DNA of 64,000 bases from Isoetes taiwanensis (Eukaryota > Streptophyta > Lycopodiopsida > Isoetales > Isoetaceae), in assembly GCA_021234155.1 (NCBI GenBank), contig JAJEKV010000012.1, positions 3,847,789 through 3,911,788 on the forward strand, given 5' to 3'. Positions within the stretch are counted from its first letter, which is position 1; each line of letters begins with the position of its first letter. Of the stretch, positions 12,520 to 23,915 are shown in pieces. The position numbers and the translations under genes are program-made. The notes under the pieces are model-generated. The model was not told the DNA's origin and did not search any database. It saw nothing but the letters and a program-made list of their open reading frames with translations.

Positions 12520-14163
12520 CTGGTTAATGAATAAGAAGTATCAAAACTAAAATGATGAAGGCGAATAATTGGATTCTATTAATCTAAAGAAGAAAATAAT
12601 GCATAAACCCTATCTATCTCTCTATGTATCTATCTTATCAAATGAAGATGTAACAACTACCAATGAAACAAAAAATAAATAAACACTTACATGAATTATA
12701 TCATGGAATGCAGAGAGTATTTGATCATCCTAGTTCCAACAGACATCATATTATATCAAGTATTAACTGCATATTGTTGTGCATGGGCTCATATCCTGTA
12801 AGTGAGACTGTATCCAAAAGTAACCTGTAATTGAGATATATCCAAAACAATCCTTATGCAATAGTCATCGTGATTTAAGTGATGCTAAATAGAAAAGATA
12901 ACTTTGAATAAATGAAGACCAGAGAGCTCATGAAATTGAACTCATTAAATTGAACAGACAACCTATCTAAATTGCCCCTTTGGAGCCCAGTAAATGCATG
13001 TAACTTCCTTCATAATAGCTGCATGCCGCATATGCTCAATGAATGCTTGTACGATGCAAGTCCAACCTGGCCCCTTCCTTTTAGCCTACATACTCGTAAA
13101 ACTGAAGAAACTGCTTTGTGGCTTAGGAGCATAGATATTACCATGTAAAAGTAGAAATAAATGTGTGTACGATGAAAGCCCCTTTCCTGTAGCCTACGTA
13201 CTACTAAAACTGAAGAAACTGTTTTGTGCCTTAAGGCCATAGAATTCCTGGCTTCATGGCACTACATGCATCCCCAATGACATTTTTGATGGATCAAGCC
13301 TTTAAGCTGAACTGTTAAAGCCATGGCTTGAGCCTGCTAGGTCTGACTGTGATATTATAGTTGAACAGATGACACACAATGAGAAAATGCTGGAACATAT
13401 GGTAGTAAAGATCGTAACAACGCAGGAATTAAATGAAAATCCAATAAATTGACGAACCTGGCGAATCATGCTGACATGATTCGAAACCCTGATCATACAT
13501 GGTACTGCCATGAACACCATATCTACTCATAAGACTCCAGCTTCAAGCATAGCTTAAAACTCAAAATCCTATATACCAGCCAAAGAAAGAGCCGTCACAT
13601 ATTCTAGGCAATTAAATCGTTCTGGCTGCGCAACATCCGTTGTTGCCACAGAGCCTGGCATGCTACAACAAATACTAAATAAAGATCAAGCTGGTGCCAG
13701 GATCTATAGAGGTGAGCAAGAAAAACCATGGCCACTGGAAAAGAATTATAAACCATGGCCACTGCTCCTTTGAACCATAGAACTATTTACTGTCCTATCC
13801 TATAATGTAATGTTAAGGCAGAGCCTTATGAGACAACCATGAAGAAAATCAGAATGAGGAATCATACCTATAATTATCATGTTTTTTGTCAAGTCTTTGG
13901 TTGGCTTGCATTGTCTGAAGCTTCTACACTTGTGGCATCTGAATCTGTGCAAGCACCATCTCTATGCTTAAAAGTATGTTACGGTTTCTCTGGCCCTTCT
14001 TCTTTTTTTGGTCCCCAGTGGCCTCTTCATATCGGCACAAGCAGGCCTGGTACATTTACCTTCCAAGATCGGGAGGATCTCCAAAGTGCTCTAGACATGC
14101 AAGTTCAGTGTTTGCCGCCTACACTTCAGTGACCAGGTACGACTCATTCATTCTAAGGGAGGA
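12520..14163. other. Unassigned sequence with a diverged tandem duplication
   Basis: No gene is recognised. A diverged duplication of about 90-100 bp occurs at about 13046-13135 and 13160-13235 (shared segments TGTACGATG and ACTGAAGAAACTG). An imperfect CTAT-rich tract lies at 12610-12645. The upstream part of the LINE ORF1 element at 14164 probably begins within 13800-14160, but its 5' end is not visible. Confidence 0.45.
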
Positions 14164-14865
14164 ATGACGGCCATATCTATGATCGTGTCTATTGAGAGAT
14201 GGACACACTTATTACAGTTAATACATGCCTTCATTCCAGACCCTAAAGCCCAGTATGTGGGCACAAGTGATGCCTCAGTACAGACACTAGATACAGAATT
14301 ACAGCCACAAAAGAAACATTGTGTTGAAGTGGAAGTGCAGACATTGGAAAGGGAACATGTTGAGGTGGGCGTACAGACATCTCCACAATCCCAAGGGGAC
14401 CAGGAGTCGCAGTGCCGAGCTAGCAGACAGGAGCAGGTTGCCTCAGTATCTTCTGTTATTAGGAGCCTGAACTTGCGTATTATAGGGGTTGCAGAGGCAG
14501 AAGATGATGCCCATTCTGATATGGATGCGGCTTTGCATTTTTTCACTAATGTCATGCATGTGAAGGTTGGTGGAGTTGTCTCCGCTACTAGGGTGGGAGC
14601 GGCAAGACCTGATCGTCCTCGCCATCTTTTGGTTTGGTTTCAAGACACTCTGAGCCGCTTACATGTTCTTCAGCATGGAAACCATCTCAGAGGGACTAGT
14701 TTCTCAGTACAGGAGGACCTCTCCCCTCTTCAATTGTGTAACCGTAAGGAGGAGCTCTGCAAGGTGAGGGCTGCCTGCCTGCAAAAGAAATGGGCAGTGT
14801 ATAGGGGAGGCGCAGCAATTATTCTAGATCAATGGCCTTTCGATCCTTGGACTGACTATGTCTAG
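14164..14865 (+). CDS. LINE ORF1p-like RNA-binding protein
   Basis: The uninterrupted 233-residue frame resembles the RRM plus C-terminal domain of L1 ORF1 proteins. Key segments are RSLNLRIIGVAEAEDD, ATRVGAARPDRPRHLLVWFQ, HGNHLRGTSFSVQEDLSPLQ and KKWAVYRGGAAIILDQWP, in the canonical order (I-G-V-E core, R-x-G loop, the EDLS motif, terminal YRG). ORF1p is a nucleic-acid chaperone that coats LINE RNA. The N-terminal coiled-coil is short: an acidic/Gln-rich region with repeated VQT motifs (residues about 40-75) precedes the RRM. The true start may be upstream. There are no internal stops, which suggests recent activity. Confidence 0.65.
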   Translation: MTAISMIVSIERWTHLLQLIHAFIPDPKAQYVGTSDASVQTLDTELQPQKKHCVEVEVQTLEREHVEVGVQTSPQSQGDQESQCRASRQEQVASVSSVIRSLNLRIIGVAEAEDDAHSDMDAALHFFTNVMHVKVGGVVSATRVGAARPDRPRHLLVWFQDTLSRLHVLQHGNHLRGTSFSVQEDLSPLQLCNRKEELCKVRAACLQKKWAVYRGGAAIILDQWPFDPWTDYV

Positions 14866-15042
14866 ATAATTTTAGAAGCATAAAATTACCACTAGCATTA
14901 GCATTATCTTCTTCTTGGTAGTCTTTTAATATTTGGTTATTGTGTTTGGTGATGGGGGCTAGTCCCCAGGTTTTAGATGGGTTGTTGCCCTTGCATGTGT
15001 CGTCCCATAACCCGTTGGGTTCCCGTGGACGTAAAAAATTCA

Positions 15043-15082
15043 TCTTATCTTATCTTATCTTATCTTATCTTATCTTATCTTA
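15043..15082 (+). repeat. (TTATC)n LINE tail
   Basis: About eight TTATC/TCTTA units directly follow the 3' UTR of the ORF1 element. Their position at the end of a LINE 3' UTR indicates the element's tail and not a random microsatellite. Confidence 0.7.
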
Positions 15083-15914
15083 GATGTCATGCTCCTAGAC
15101 AAATTGTGCAAAAAAAATAGAAAGGGCTCCATCGCAGGTCACATATGCCCAGATATTAAGCGAGCAGCCTCACCAACTAACTCTATATGGCTCCCAGATA
15201 AACAAATCTTCTAGATGAATGGTTGTCTTAGCAAAAAAAAAAGGTCGAGCAATGAAGGCTTAGACTCACCTACTACTGTATAGCTCCACGCAGAAGCATA
15301 ATCTAGCGATTATCCATGCATGTAGACTGAAGAAGGCCTCACCTGAAGGATTTTGAAGCAGATAATCTTTAGTTCGGCTAATGCAAATCCATGAAACTCT
15401 CTCGAAGACGGAAGTCTGCATGATCTGATGCAGAATATGAAAATATCGGCCATGCCACCAATTCTCGCTAGATTTGTGGAGAGAAATCTCCTTTCCCAGA
15501 TATGCATGCCGAGATCTTCCGACACTTGAAGAAGATCTTGCCGTCTCCTCACACGTGAAGAATGGCAATCCGAACCCTCGAACCCCTAATTCTTAGTCCA
15601 GTATTTCTTTTTTTGTTCATCTCATTTTTGGTTCATCTGGAAAAAATTCCGGCAAACAAAAAACCCCAAACCATAGCAAAATAATCTAAAGAAAAAATCT
15701 AAAAAGTTTTTGGGGTGTCAGAAAAACCAAATTTAAACAATAGATAAGAGGCTATGTTTTGGTAAAGATAGGGAACGCCTTTGCTTCTTGAGAAATGTTG
15801 TAGAATCTGAAGCCTCACTCGCCCTTAGCTCTTATGTGATTCCACTTGTAATTCTTTGCCTACAACCCTTGCATAAATATCCTGTCAAAACCCAGAGAGG
15901 ATAACTCAGCTGAG

Positions 15915-15990
<76 letters not shown>

Positions 15991-16145
15991 TGGATTCTTA
16001 AGATTGAGATGAGTCAAAGTATACATGCTTGCAGTATTCTAAAACCTAAACCCAGTTGAGTGGATTGAATTTGTGCGAAGATATTAGTTGTAAGTTAGTT
16101 CTTTGAGCTGCTTTTGCTTCTTTACTTCGTTGACTTTATAGATGA
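15083..16145. other. Unassigned sequence with an ATCT microsatellite
   Basis: No confirmed gene. On the minus strand, 15600-15345 reads like a leader exon ending in a good donor (CTTCAG|GTGAGG). It contains an open frame starting MHIWERRFLST without a known domain, and it could be a first exon of the gene that owned the exon at 12400-12519, but this is speculation. A pure (ATCT)n microsatellite of about 17 units occupies 15919-15990. Confidence 0.4.
15919..15990. repeat. (ATCT)n microsatellite
   Basis: About 72 bp of uninterrupted ATCT repeats. It is likely to be length-polymorphic. Confidence 0.95.
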
Positions 16146-16514
16146 CTAGAAAAAGTGCCCAGCGTTGCTGGGCTTTTTGTCAAGGCATAAGTCAAAAAGT
16201 AATAAAAGTAGTGGATTTAACTTTATAACATCTAAAGGGTAAAAAATTGTATAAGTTAGAAAATTTCTAGGAGCAATTGCTGGTAATCGTAACCAGCCTA
16301 TGAACGATGTAGTTTCATGGAATTCAATGCTTGCTGGTTCTAGGAGCAATTGCTAATAATTGCGAGTGAATATCTATGTCTTGTTGGTGGTAGCATGCAT
16401 AATTCCAATTATGTGATGTTCCAGCCACACAAAAGTTTATTCTAATGTATTCTAGCAAACATGTGCCCGATGTTGTCCAAGAGCTAGATTTGCAAGGGAA
16501 ACAGGACAAATTAC

Positions 16515-16690
16515 ATAGTGCAAATCCTAAGTGAGGAATCGTGATGTGTGAAATGAAAGAAAACTTCCATTTAACAAACATGGAACTGCCGATTGTAATC
16601 AATAGTGCAAATCCTAAGTGAGGAATCGTGATGTGTGAAATGAAAGAAAACTTCCATTTAACAAACATGGAACTGCCGATTGTAATCAAT
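16515..16690. repeat. 87-bp perfect tandem duplication
   Basis: Two apparently identical copies (16515-16601, 16602-16688) begin ATAGTGCAAATCCTAAGTG. The identity indicates a recent event inside the Helitron, near its 3' end. A shorter direct repeat, TTCTAGGAGCAATTGCT, occurs twice just to the left (about 16265 and 16337). Confidence 0.9.
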
Positions 16691-17364
16691 ATTCCACCGT
16701 GACGCCAAACTTAAACTTTCTAATTGTGAATAAATTCGATACGCATCCTCTCTTGAGATGGGTAAATTCATAGTCAAAGTTTACAAATTTTACTATGTTA
16801 TGTAGTGGTTCCTACTAATTGCACAACATCTCGTGTTGGCATTTAATCAAAACTCTTCCAAACCTGGTCGATATCTCCATCTTGTGCACGTGCCATTATC
16901 ATTGTATTCAATGACACCACGTCATTTGTTGGCATTTGATTAAAGAGATATAAATTATATAATGCATAGAAACACTATGCGTTACGCCCAATTGTGCCAT
17001 CTTGGCTCTGATTAAAGTTCTAATTTACAACCATCAGCAACGCAAGCGTTCAATAAGCTCTCAGCAACAAGCCTCTAAGCAAAACCAATGTTCAGATCTA
17101 GATTCAAATGTGCACTCAAATTCAAATTCAGAATTCTTACAAATCCAATCCTATACAGAAAAAATAGTGTTTTATGAACACCGTGTAATGAATATGTGGC
17201 ATCAGCTACAAAAAATATTATTCTGGATATGGCCATGTAACCGTCAATTTAAAAGGGGAGCCTTCCCTCTGATGGCAGACTTCAATAATGCCTTTTTGGA
17301 ATCAATCTGGGCCTTCTCATCTGGTTCCTTGGTTTTATCTTTCTCTTTTCTTCAAGCATCCATT

Positions 17365-17649
17365 TCAATCATTGGCGCTGTTCCTCACCGACACTACGTT
17401 CTTCCGCCCGGTTTTAGTTTGAAATGCGTAGATGATGGGGAGACCAAGCTGCCTGACCACAGCCTTTGTAGCATCTTTTTTTGAATCTAGTTCCTTTTCA
17501 CGTGAAATTTCTTCTTCTGAATCCTCCTTGGAAGACTTCTCTTTATCAGTTAAAATAGACTGATCATCATCTGCTGAAGTATTCTCCGATATCTTAAATT
17601 GCGGATCAGTTCCAAAAAGGATATAACCTGTTTCCAGAACAAAGATCAT
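17365..17649 (-). pseudogene. Exon-like open segment inside the Helitron, unidentified
   Basis: The minus-strand frame translates as a charged segment, GYILFGTDPQFKISENTSAD, then an acidic/Lys-rich stretch (DKEKSSKEDSEEEISREKELDSKK). A possible acceptor (CTGGAAACAG) precedes it. I do not recognise a family. It may be a captured gene piece. Confidence 0.3.
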
Positions 17650-18839
17650 AGAAAATGTGTCAACATAAAAAAATGGTTGAGCAATACTTGTCTATGCAGA
17701 TATCACAAGAGAGAGAATATGAGCACAAATTCAGCAAAGAAAATCCAACACAAACTGATAGTTTTCCTTTGAGACAAATAATTGATTTTGGTTCTTGGTT
17801 TGTTGCACACTTCTTCAGAGCAATTCAGCTAGGTAAACTCTGTGAATTCTGATCCCTGGACCGATTTATGCAAGAAGCCAGAATAAAGTTCCACATCAGT
17901 GTGGTATAGTTAGAAACCTAGTAAGTATTAATGCTGCTCTCTGCTTTTAAATTCTCTTGTTGTTTCTGTTCCTCATAATGAAAAAAGAGATCAGTTGACT
18001 GGAGCTGGGATTTTATTCAGAGTAAAGTTGATGCTTTGCAATACTCAGTCTGATGAGACAACCTTGTGTAGACAGCCATATTCTACCTGCTACAACTACT
18101 GCGCATCTCCTTGAATCTGCTTGGCACCCTGCTACTATAAAGTCTGCACCTTAAGCTTTCTTACCGTGTCCCAAAAGTCTTTCACTTCTAGCATGAAACT
18201 ATAAAAATGGGATGGCTACTGTGCAAACCCAATTCCTGGGTCAAAGTAGGGAAAATACAAAGTCGAGCATGCACATAATATGTGATATCCAATTCTTGTC
18301 CTCCGTACATGCAATAAACATCTGCACTTTTGGCCAAATTTTATCTGTAGATCAATAATATTAATCCCATATGAAAGGTGAGACCGCTCTTCATTTGTAG
18401 CAGCTTCCAAAAAAGAGCTTCAATTGCTATTACAAGTGCAGGTCTCTCAGCTGGAGGAGAAGTGACTTGTTTATGGAAAGTGGCGCCGCGTGAATTCATC
18501 CGTTAGGACCGAAGTTTAAGATGTTTTTGTAAATTAAAATGTAAAAATGGTCGAGGTTGTAAATTCTTGAGATATCTGCAAGAGATTGCCACTTATGCAT
18601 GGAATATGCAAACAAGTGTCTTTAGAAGTGCGGATAAAGTTTCTTCTGTCAGAAAAGAGTAAAATGTTAAACGTAATTATTAGTAATATGATTAGCCTTA
18701 ATAGCTGAAAGTCAATGTGGTAACAAGGTAATCACAAATACCAAGACAAAGAAGAAAAAATAGCAAGGCCTAAGTCAAAACTGATCAACCTAGACAGCGT
18801 AACTTCTGGAAAGTAGGAAGCAGAAGATTTGCTTATGAC

Positions 18840-19065
18840 CTCAACAGGTGGCAACAAGGCACATCTAACATATTTCTTCAAGGCTAAAATATACAAGATA
18901 GAAGGCGGGGAAGGAAAGGCAACCATCAAATATATAAACACGCAGAATATGACAGCAAATAATTTTACCAAGTCACATCCAAAAGGTATGTTCAATGAAG
19001 GTTTAAGTACATTTGGCATAACCAATTCCACAATTATCAAAAATATAAAAAATCACAGTGACAGA
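18840..19065 (+). pseudogene. Ty1/copia RNase H C-terminal remnant
   Basis: The plus-strand translation contains KATIKYINTQNMTANNFTKS followed by HPKGMFNEGLSTFGI. This matches the end of copia polyproteins (the IxYxxTxxMxADxxTKxL signature). It is a short relic nested inside the Helitron. Confidence 0.5.
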
Positions 19066-19429
19066 ATATGAGCAAATACTTTTACAAGTCAAATCCAAAA
19101 GGTATGCAATGTTAAGTGAGTTTGGCATAACTAAACCTATTTGAGGTTATGCATCTGCCGAAATCTTAGGCATGGCCCCGAACCAGCTAACAGCTGCACC
19201 GAATCTAAGCGATGAAACACAATATACATTGAGTTTTCATTGATATGCTCTATGATAAATAGGAGAAGAGATATTTCTGGTTGAAGACTTTAGTTTCTAG
19301 GTGCCTCCTTTCCAACCCTCTGTTACTTTGCTATTTATCAAATTTTGTTGCATTTTTTCTTCATAGACAAGATGAACAGAACTTCTACATTAAAAAGTAA
19401 GATTACCTCCAACGGCCAGGTTCAGGAAA

Positions 19430-19735
19430 AGCAAGACGCCAACAAGCCATCTCCGTTTTCGAGGCTTTGGTTGTTGTCCCAAGCCATCTATGAAATGAAG
19501 GCTCTATAAACACCACAAGATCGCAATAAAAATGTAAAAAAAGATCGTGAGAGTCTCACCTTAAGTCTGCTCATTTGCCACCTATAACTTGTTTCATCCA
19601 GACATGAAGTGAGACCTGCTATTGGCCAGCAAAAAGAATCTATCAAGGAGGCAAGATTGGGCATGCGCTCAATGCCAACATGCTTTCCATCATAGACTTC
19701 TTCAATATCGCTCGACAAACCGAAAGTACGCAAAC
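19430..19735 (-). pseudogene. Two exon-like segments inside the Helitron, one with a membrane segment
   Basis: Minus-strand segment 19735-19560 reads RTFGLSSDIEEVYDGKHVGI, then ERMPNLASLIDSFCW...SYRWQMSRLK, and ends at a donor AAG|GTGAGA. A second segment (about 19500-19410) reads DGLGQQPKPRKRRWLVGVLL and FLNLAVGG, a basic patch followed by a hydrophobic segment, ending at another donor (GGAG|GTAATC). They look like consecutive exons of a captured membrane-protein gene. The family is not recognised. Confidence 0.35.
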
Positions 19736-21228
19736 ATAATTCATAGGCTCATATCATGTTACTTTGCATTAATACACAATGAGTGGCATCCATTAAATCC
19801 AGTTTTGAGAGTCTTTTCCTACATGTACAGATGAAAAGCATTTAAGGAGGATGAGCATCTTGTAGACTAAGTTCTTCATTTTGTAAGAATCAAGAATGCT
19901 CTTCAGCTTAACAAAATTAGTTTTAATGGTAGAGATATGAATTGACTTGCAGTATATGAGAACCAGCATTAATTGCATATTGCTCTTTTGAAAAACGATA
20001 CAATGTCATAGGAGAACCAAGATCCTAAGGCGATATGAAGCACCAAATGATGATAAATTTGCACAACCTCACTCATTTAAATGCCACTTCAAGATACTAT
20101 GAAGCTAGTGTATATTTTATTGCTTACGGTCTAGTAAGACTGACTTGAAACAAAAGTACCTTGTAGCATGCATAATTCGGCAAAAGTAACCTCTAGATAA
20201 TGCAGTAGAACACACCATCTGTCTGAAGCTGAGCTTTTCCAACTACACATCCCTTTCGAAGATCAAAATACCTCTAAAACGGTGCTCCATGGCTTGAATG
20301 TGACACGTTCCAAATTGATTCCAACTCCAATCTGCCATTCAATCTAAAAAATAGTTTAAAATACCATGTCCAAGCAAGGAAATACAAGTAAACTAACAAA
20401 TCTAAGCAAGACGTCCAGTAAGAAATATGCCGAAAGCTTATAGCTGGCATAGATCGTGGAAAATGGAAAGGAAAAACTTTTTAGATCCTTGCATTCAAGC
20501 GACCTCTTTCCGAAGCCAAATCAATCAACAATACCTAGGCAACAATGTACGATCGCATGCAGTTTAATCTCATGCAGTTTAATGAATCTCGAAATCAACA
20601 ACTGCTACACCCAGGTTCTGCACCAATGCTTAATCAATACCAAGAGCCAACAACCTGATGCAGCCGTAAGCACATTCTACATTCTTGTTCTTGATGATGG
20701 CAAAGCTTGGAACCGGCTTGAAATAACCTTGAAATAACCTAGACCTGTACAAAATGCCAGAAAAAGAAATGTCTTGCAACTACTTAAGAAATAAACCTGT
20801 TGGAGAACCAAAGTCTGGCGAAACTCTGCTACTGTCGCGTGAAACTCATATTGCAAAACTTTAGAAAACTAAGGCCTGGTCGAAATGATCTATGGCCAAA
20901 CGGAATGTCGCTATAGCCGATGAAGAAAACTGGCTGCAAACCTGTTGGTGCTTGGATCCATTCAAGCATACGAAACTTGAAACCCTAACTTAAGAGGAAT
21001 CGGCCTGTAGACTCTGAAATTCGCAAGTTGCCGGAGTGACTCGGTGCTTAGCAGCACAGAAAATAAAACTGAAAAGGATATAGAAAACACATTAAAATGG
21101 GTGAAAATGGCTAGTATAACAGTGAATGAAACCGGATGCAATGATTCCAAATAGCAACTAAATGCTTGAGGAAAAAGATCGTGGGAAGATCAAGACTAAA
21201 ACCAGTGCCCGACAGTATCAGATAAGAT

Positions 21229-21511
21229 AGAATACCCCAAATACATGGAGACTTCTTGCAGAAATCCATGGAGCAGGCAAAATACCAATAAGGAGAGCCT
21301 GGAGGCGGCTTGGATGAGAAAAACTGCAAGCCCGAAACAAAACGGTAAATCCGATGAATGGGTAGAATACCCCAACTACATGAGCATAGAATACCCGATA
21401 CATGGAGCCTTCTTGCAGAAATCCACGGAATAGCCAAAATACGAAGAGCCTTGAGGCTGCTTGAGTGAGAAAAACTGCAAGCCCGAAACAAAAACGGTAA
21501 ATCCAATGAAT
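21229..21511. repeat. Diverged tandem duplication near the Helitron 5' end
   Basis: Two copies (about 21229-21362 and 21387-21511) share TGCAGAAATCCA, GAGAAAAACTGCAAGCCCGA and ACGGTAAATCC in the same order. They are about 85-90% alike. Confidence 0.75.
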
Positions 21512-21587
21512 GAAAATAAAATAAGAAAATCTAAGGGTCAAGATTGCGCACAGACTATCACAAAACGCCTTTATTATTATATATAGA

Positions 21588-22867
21588 TGAGCTCCCTCAT
21601 ATCAATTGGTACTAGAGTTGTGTTTCTATCTTTGGAGCTTGTGGTCAATGGTTCTAAATCTTAGCCCTAGATCAGAGGAATAGAATGCTAAATTTTCATT
21701 CCTAAGTCAAGTTCAATTTATCTTGGAGCTTGTGTATGTAAAGGATTGTGATCTCCATACACGGATGGTGACTTTGGGCATCGAGAGCTGTCGAATGGGC
21801 ATATTTGCCCTTTATTCCTCGATCTAGACTGTAGATAACAATCCTCGTTACAAATTTTGGTATATTGTATAATAAAGTTTGTAAAATACTATAAAGTTTG
21901 GGGCAATGTATTAAATGGTGTTAATTTTATAAATATTATATGATTTTAGGTGCCAACCCAATTGGAGGCATATCCTCTATTCTTAGAGGTTATTGCCATT
22001 GATTCCTGACTCAAACCTAGGGAAATAAAACCAAACTAATGTTACTATATCTTATTACGAAGAAGTTCAAGGACAAATGTATTGGATGAGATGAGTCTCT
22101 TTGATTGACTTAAAAAAGAGGAACAAATGCAAGTACTTCCATAGATCCAAATTTCCATAACCAAACTCAATGATCCTCAAAATGAGAGTGTACAATTTTA
22201 AGATGTCAACTACAGATCCTGGGTTCTGGTGAACGGAGATGAGACTTGGAGGTGACTTGGAGAAAGCTTAGGTGCATTTTGACTATGTGAGAATTAGAGC
22301 GCAGGGATGGACCACTCTGGCATATCATGTTTATGATCTTATATAGTGTCATGTTGGGTTAGCTTTCTGAATGTGTTATGAGCCTTAGGAATTGTCTAGG
22401 AATTAATGAAGTAACATCCAAAGGGCCAACAAAAAATTAGAGAGAAAGAGCAATACAAAGGTTTTCAAAGCAACTACAATGATACAATAGAGAATAACAT
22501 GGCGACCATTAATAAAAAGCTGGTAGGATGAATGACATCTATAATGAACACATTAACAGAAAACATCATGATAGGATGAATGGCATCTGTAGCAGACACG
22601 TAATTTCATTTAGTCCAGTTTGCTGCATCTAACAAGATTTGGATTCTTAATACGACTTGTAATAAGATAAGATAAGGAAAATGAATAAATAATAACCACA
22701 CAATGAAGCCTAAATTGAATACTAATGTACTAATAAAGAATGGATGAAAACACAGGAGAAAAGGCTAGAAGAGGATGAGGGGGTAAGAGAAGAAGAAATT
22801 GGGGCAGTAGCAGGGTAGTAGAAGGAGAAGGTAGAGATAGAGAAGTAGATATAGAATATATATAACT
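21588..22867. other. Intergenic, nothing recognised
   Basis: AT-rich sequence between the Helitron 5' end and the chromovirus 3' LTR. No open frame has a recognisable domain. A purine-rich stretch (about 22750-22850) lies at the chromovirus side and may include the un-aligned end of its 3' LTR. Confidence 0.5.
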
Positions 22868-23023
22868 CTCAGCCAAAACACAGCTGCCTCAGAGCTTTTC
22901 CCCGAGCAACTATATAGCATGCACACCGCTTTGGTCCTCTTTTGGACCAAAGGCCCAAAGGATCAAAGGCCCACGTGGCTCGAAAAGACCCAAGGCCTTT
23001 TTCCACGTCCTTGGCATATATCA
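22868..23023 (-). repeat. 3' LTR of the chromovirus (partial alignment)
   Basis: It begins TGATATATGCCA directly after the polypurine tract and matches the 5' LTR at 27574-27736 (CTCGAAAAG, CCAAAGGCCCAAAGG, GCATGCTATATAGTTGC, CAGCTGTGTTTTGG in minus orientation) with about 85-90% identity. A TATATAG element inside both copies may be the LTR TATA box. Confidence 0.75.
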
Positions 23024-23125
23024 TTCCCTCCCTCTTGACATTGCAGCAGTTCTCTGCTGCAAAAAGGCATTTAAATATCTTTAGCCATCCGAGCATAATC
23101 CTTCCTTGGCCCTCTCTTAGGCCGG

Positions 23126-23344
23126 CTAGTAGAAGCCTGTCCTTGGACATTTTCTTGTCCCTCGTCTTCCTTTTATTTTATATTCCCGAAGAATATCCGG
23201 ATAAGCTTCTAAAATATTGCCACGTATCCATGAAGCATCCTCCAAAGGTTTGTGAGCAGACTTAACCAAATATTGTCTTGAACCACTAGTGGATTTATTC
23301 GCCAAAATTGTTTTCAGTTCTAGAACTTTGGAATCATCAATCAA
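23126..23344 (-). pseudogene. Chromodomain of the chromovirus integrase
   Basis: The translation runs DSKVLELKTILANKSTSGSR, QYLVKSAHKPLEDASWIRGN, ILEAYPDILREYK. This follows the chromodomain pattern (…ILxxK…QYLVKW…PxEDATWE…), with both W positions partly replaced (VKSA for VKW). In chromoviruses this domain reads histone marks and directs integration. It is separated by stops from the integrase C-terminus. Confidence 0.65.
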
Positions 23345-23399
23345 CTTTCTGCTCCATAAAAAGGCGAAGCATAAATGTCACTTTTGTGCCATTTCCTGC

Positions 23400-23609
23400 C
23401 TATTTTTGTAGTAGTGACTCTTTACCATGATAAGTCATTAGGAATGAAACATTCATTACATCATGCATTTTCCAACCTTGAGGCAATCTTAATTGATATG
23501 CATTCTCATTGACCACTTTAATAACTTGAAATGGTCCATGGAAACGGGGTGCCAACTTAAGATCCTTCTTGCGCGCATCTTTCTTAAAGTGGCCTTTATG
23601 GATCCTCAT
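23400..23609 (-). pseudogene. Integrase C-terminal region of the chromovirus
   Basis: The segment KDLKLAPRFHGPFQVIKVVN, ENAYQLRLPQGWKMHDVMNVSFL corresponds to the GPF/Y module of Ty3 integrases (KLxPRxxGPFxVxxxxxxxAYxLxLP...HxVFHVSxL), with the His-Val-Phe-His part mutated to HDVMNV. It lies downstream of the integrase core, before the chromodomain. Confidence 0.75.
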
Positions 23610-23915
23610 CCATTCCCAATCTCATTCCTTAAAAACCAATCCATTGGTTGCTGCAACTTAGATGATTTATTTGGGAAAGAAACATGAGCATCTCGAATAT
23701 GAGTCTAAAGCAAGTCTATGAGATCCTTATGCTCAATAACTAAATCATCAACAACTGGAACATCCTCACATACTCAAAAGAATGAATACCTATACAGGCT
23801 GACCATGATAGGTGTTGTTATACACAAATTCAACAATAGGCAAATACTCTACCCAATGACCTTGATGTTCATTGGAAAACCCCCTTAAGATGGAGCAAAT
23901 AACTTATTTGCCACC

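Larger units (their letters stand above)
13800..15082 (+). mobile_element. LINE-derived element with ORF1 only and a (TTATC)n tail
   Basis: An ORF1-like protein (14164-14865) is followed by about 175 bp of 3' UTR and a pentanucleotide tail (TTATC)n at 15043-15082 in place of poly(A). No endonuclease or reverse transcriptase lies between ORF1 and the tail. This is the layout expected of a non-autonomous half-LINE mobilised in trans, or of an internal deletion. The left boundary is a guess. Confidence 0.55.
16146..21587 (-). mobile_element. Helitron, 5.4 kb, both termini visible
   Basis: On the minus strand the element starts A|TCTATATATAATAATAAAGG at 21587, a classic plant Helitron 5' end. 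It finishes with the hairpin GCCCAGCAACGCTGGGC (16157-16173), the spacer ACTTTTT and CTAG at 16149-16146, followed by T, so the insertion lies between host A and T. No Rep/helicase ORF is present, so it is non-autonomous. The interior holds copia debris (about 18840-19065), exon-like pieces with splice signals, an 87-bp tandem duplication and a larger one near the 5' end. Helitrons commonly capture gene fragments. I could not name the captured genes. Confidence 0.8.

Noticed and set aside
15919-15990. ATCT array as a possible LINE tail
   Set aside because: No LINE 3' UTR or ORF precedes it on either strand, so it is treated as an ordinary microsatellite.
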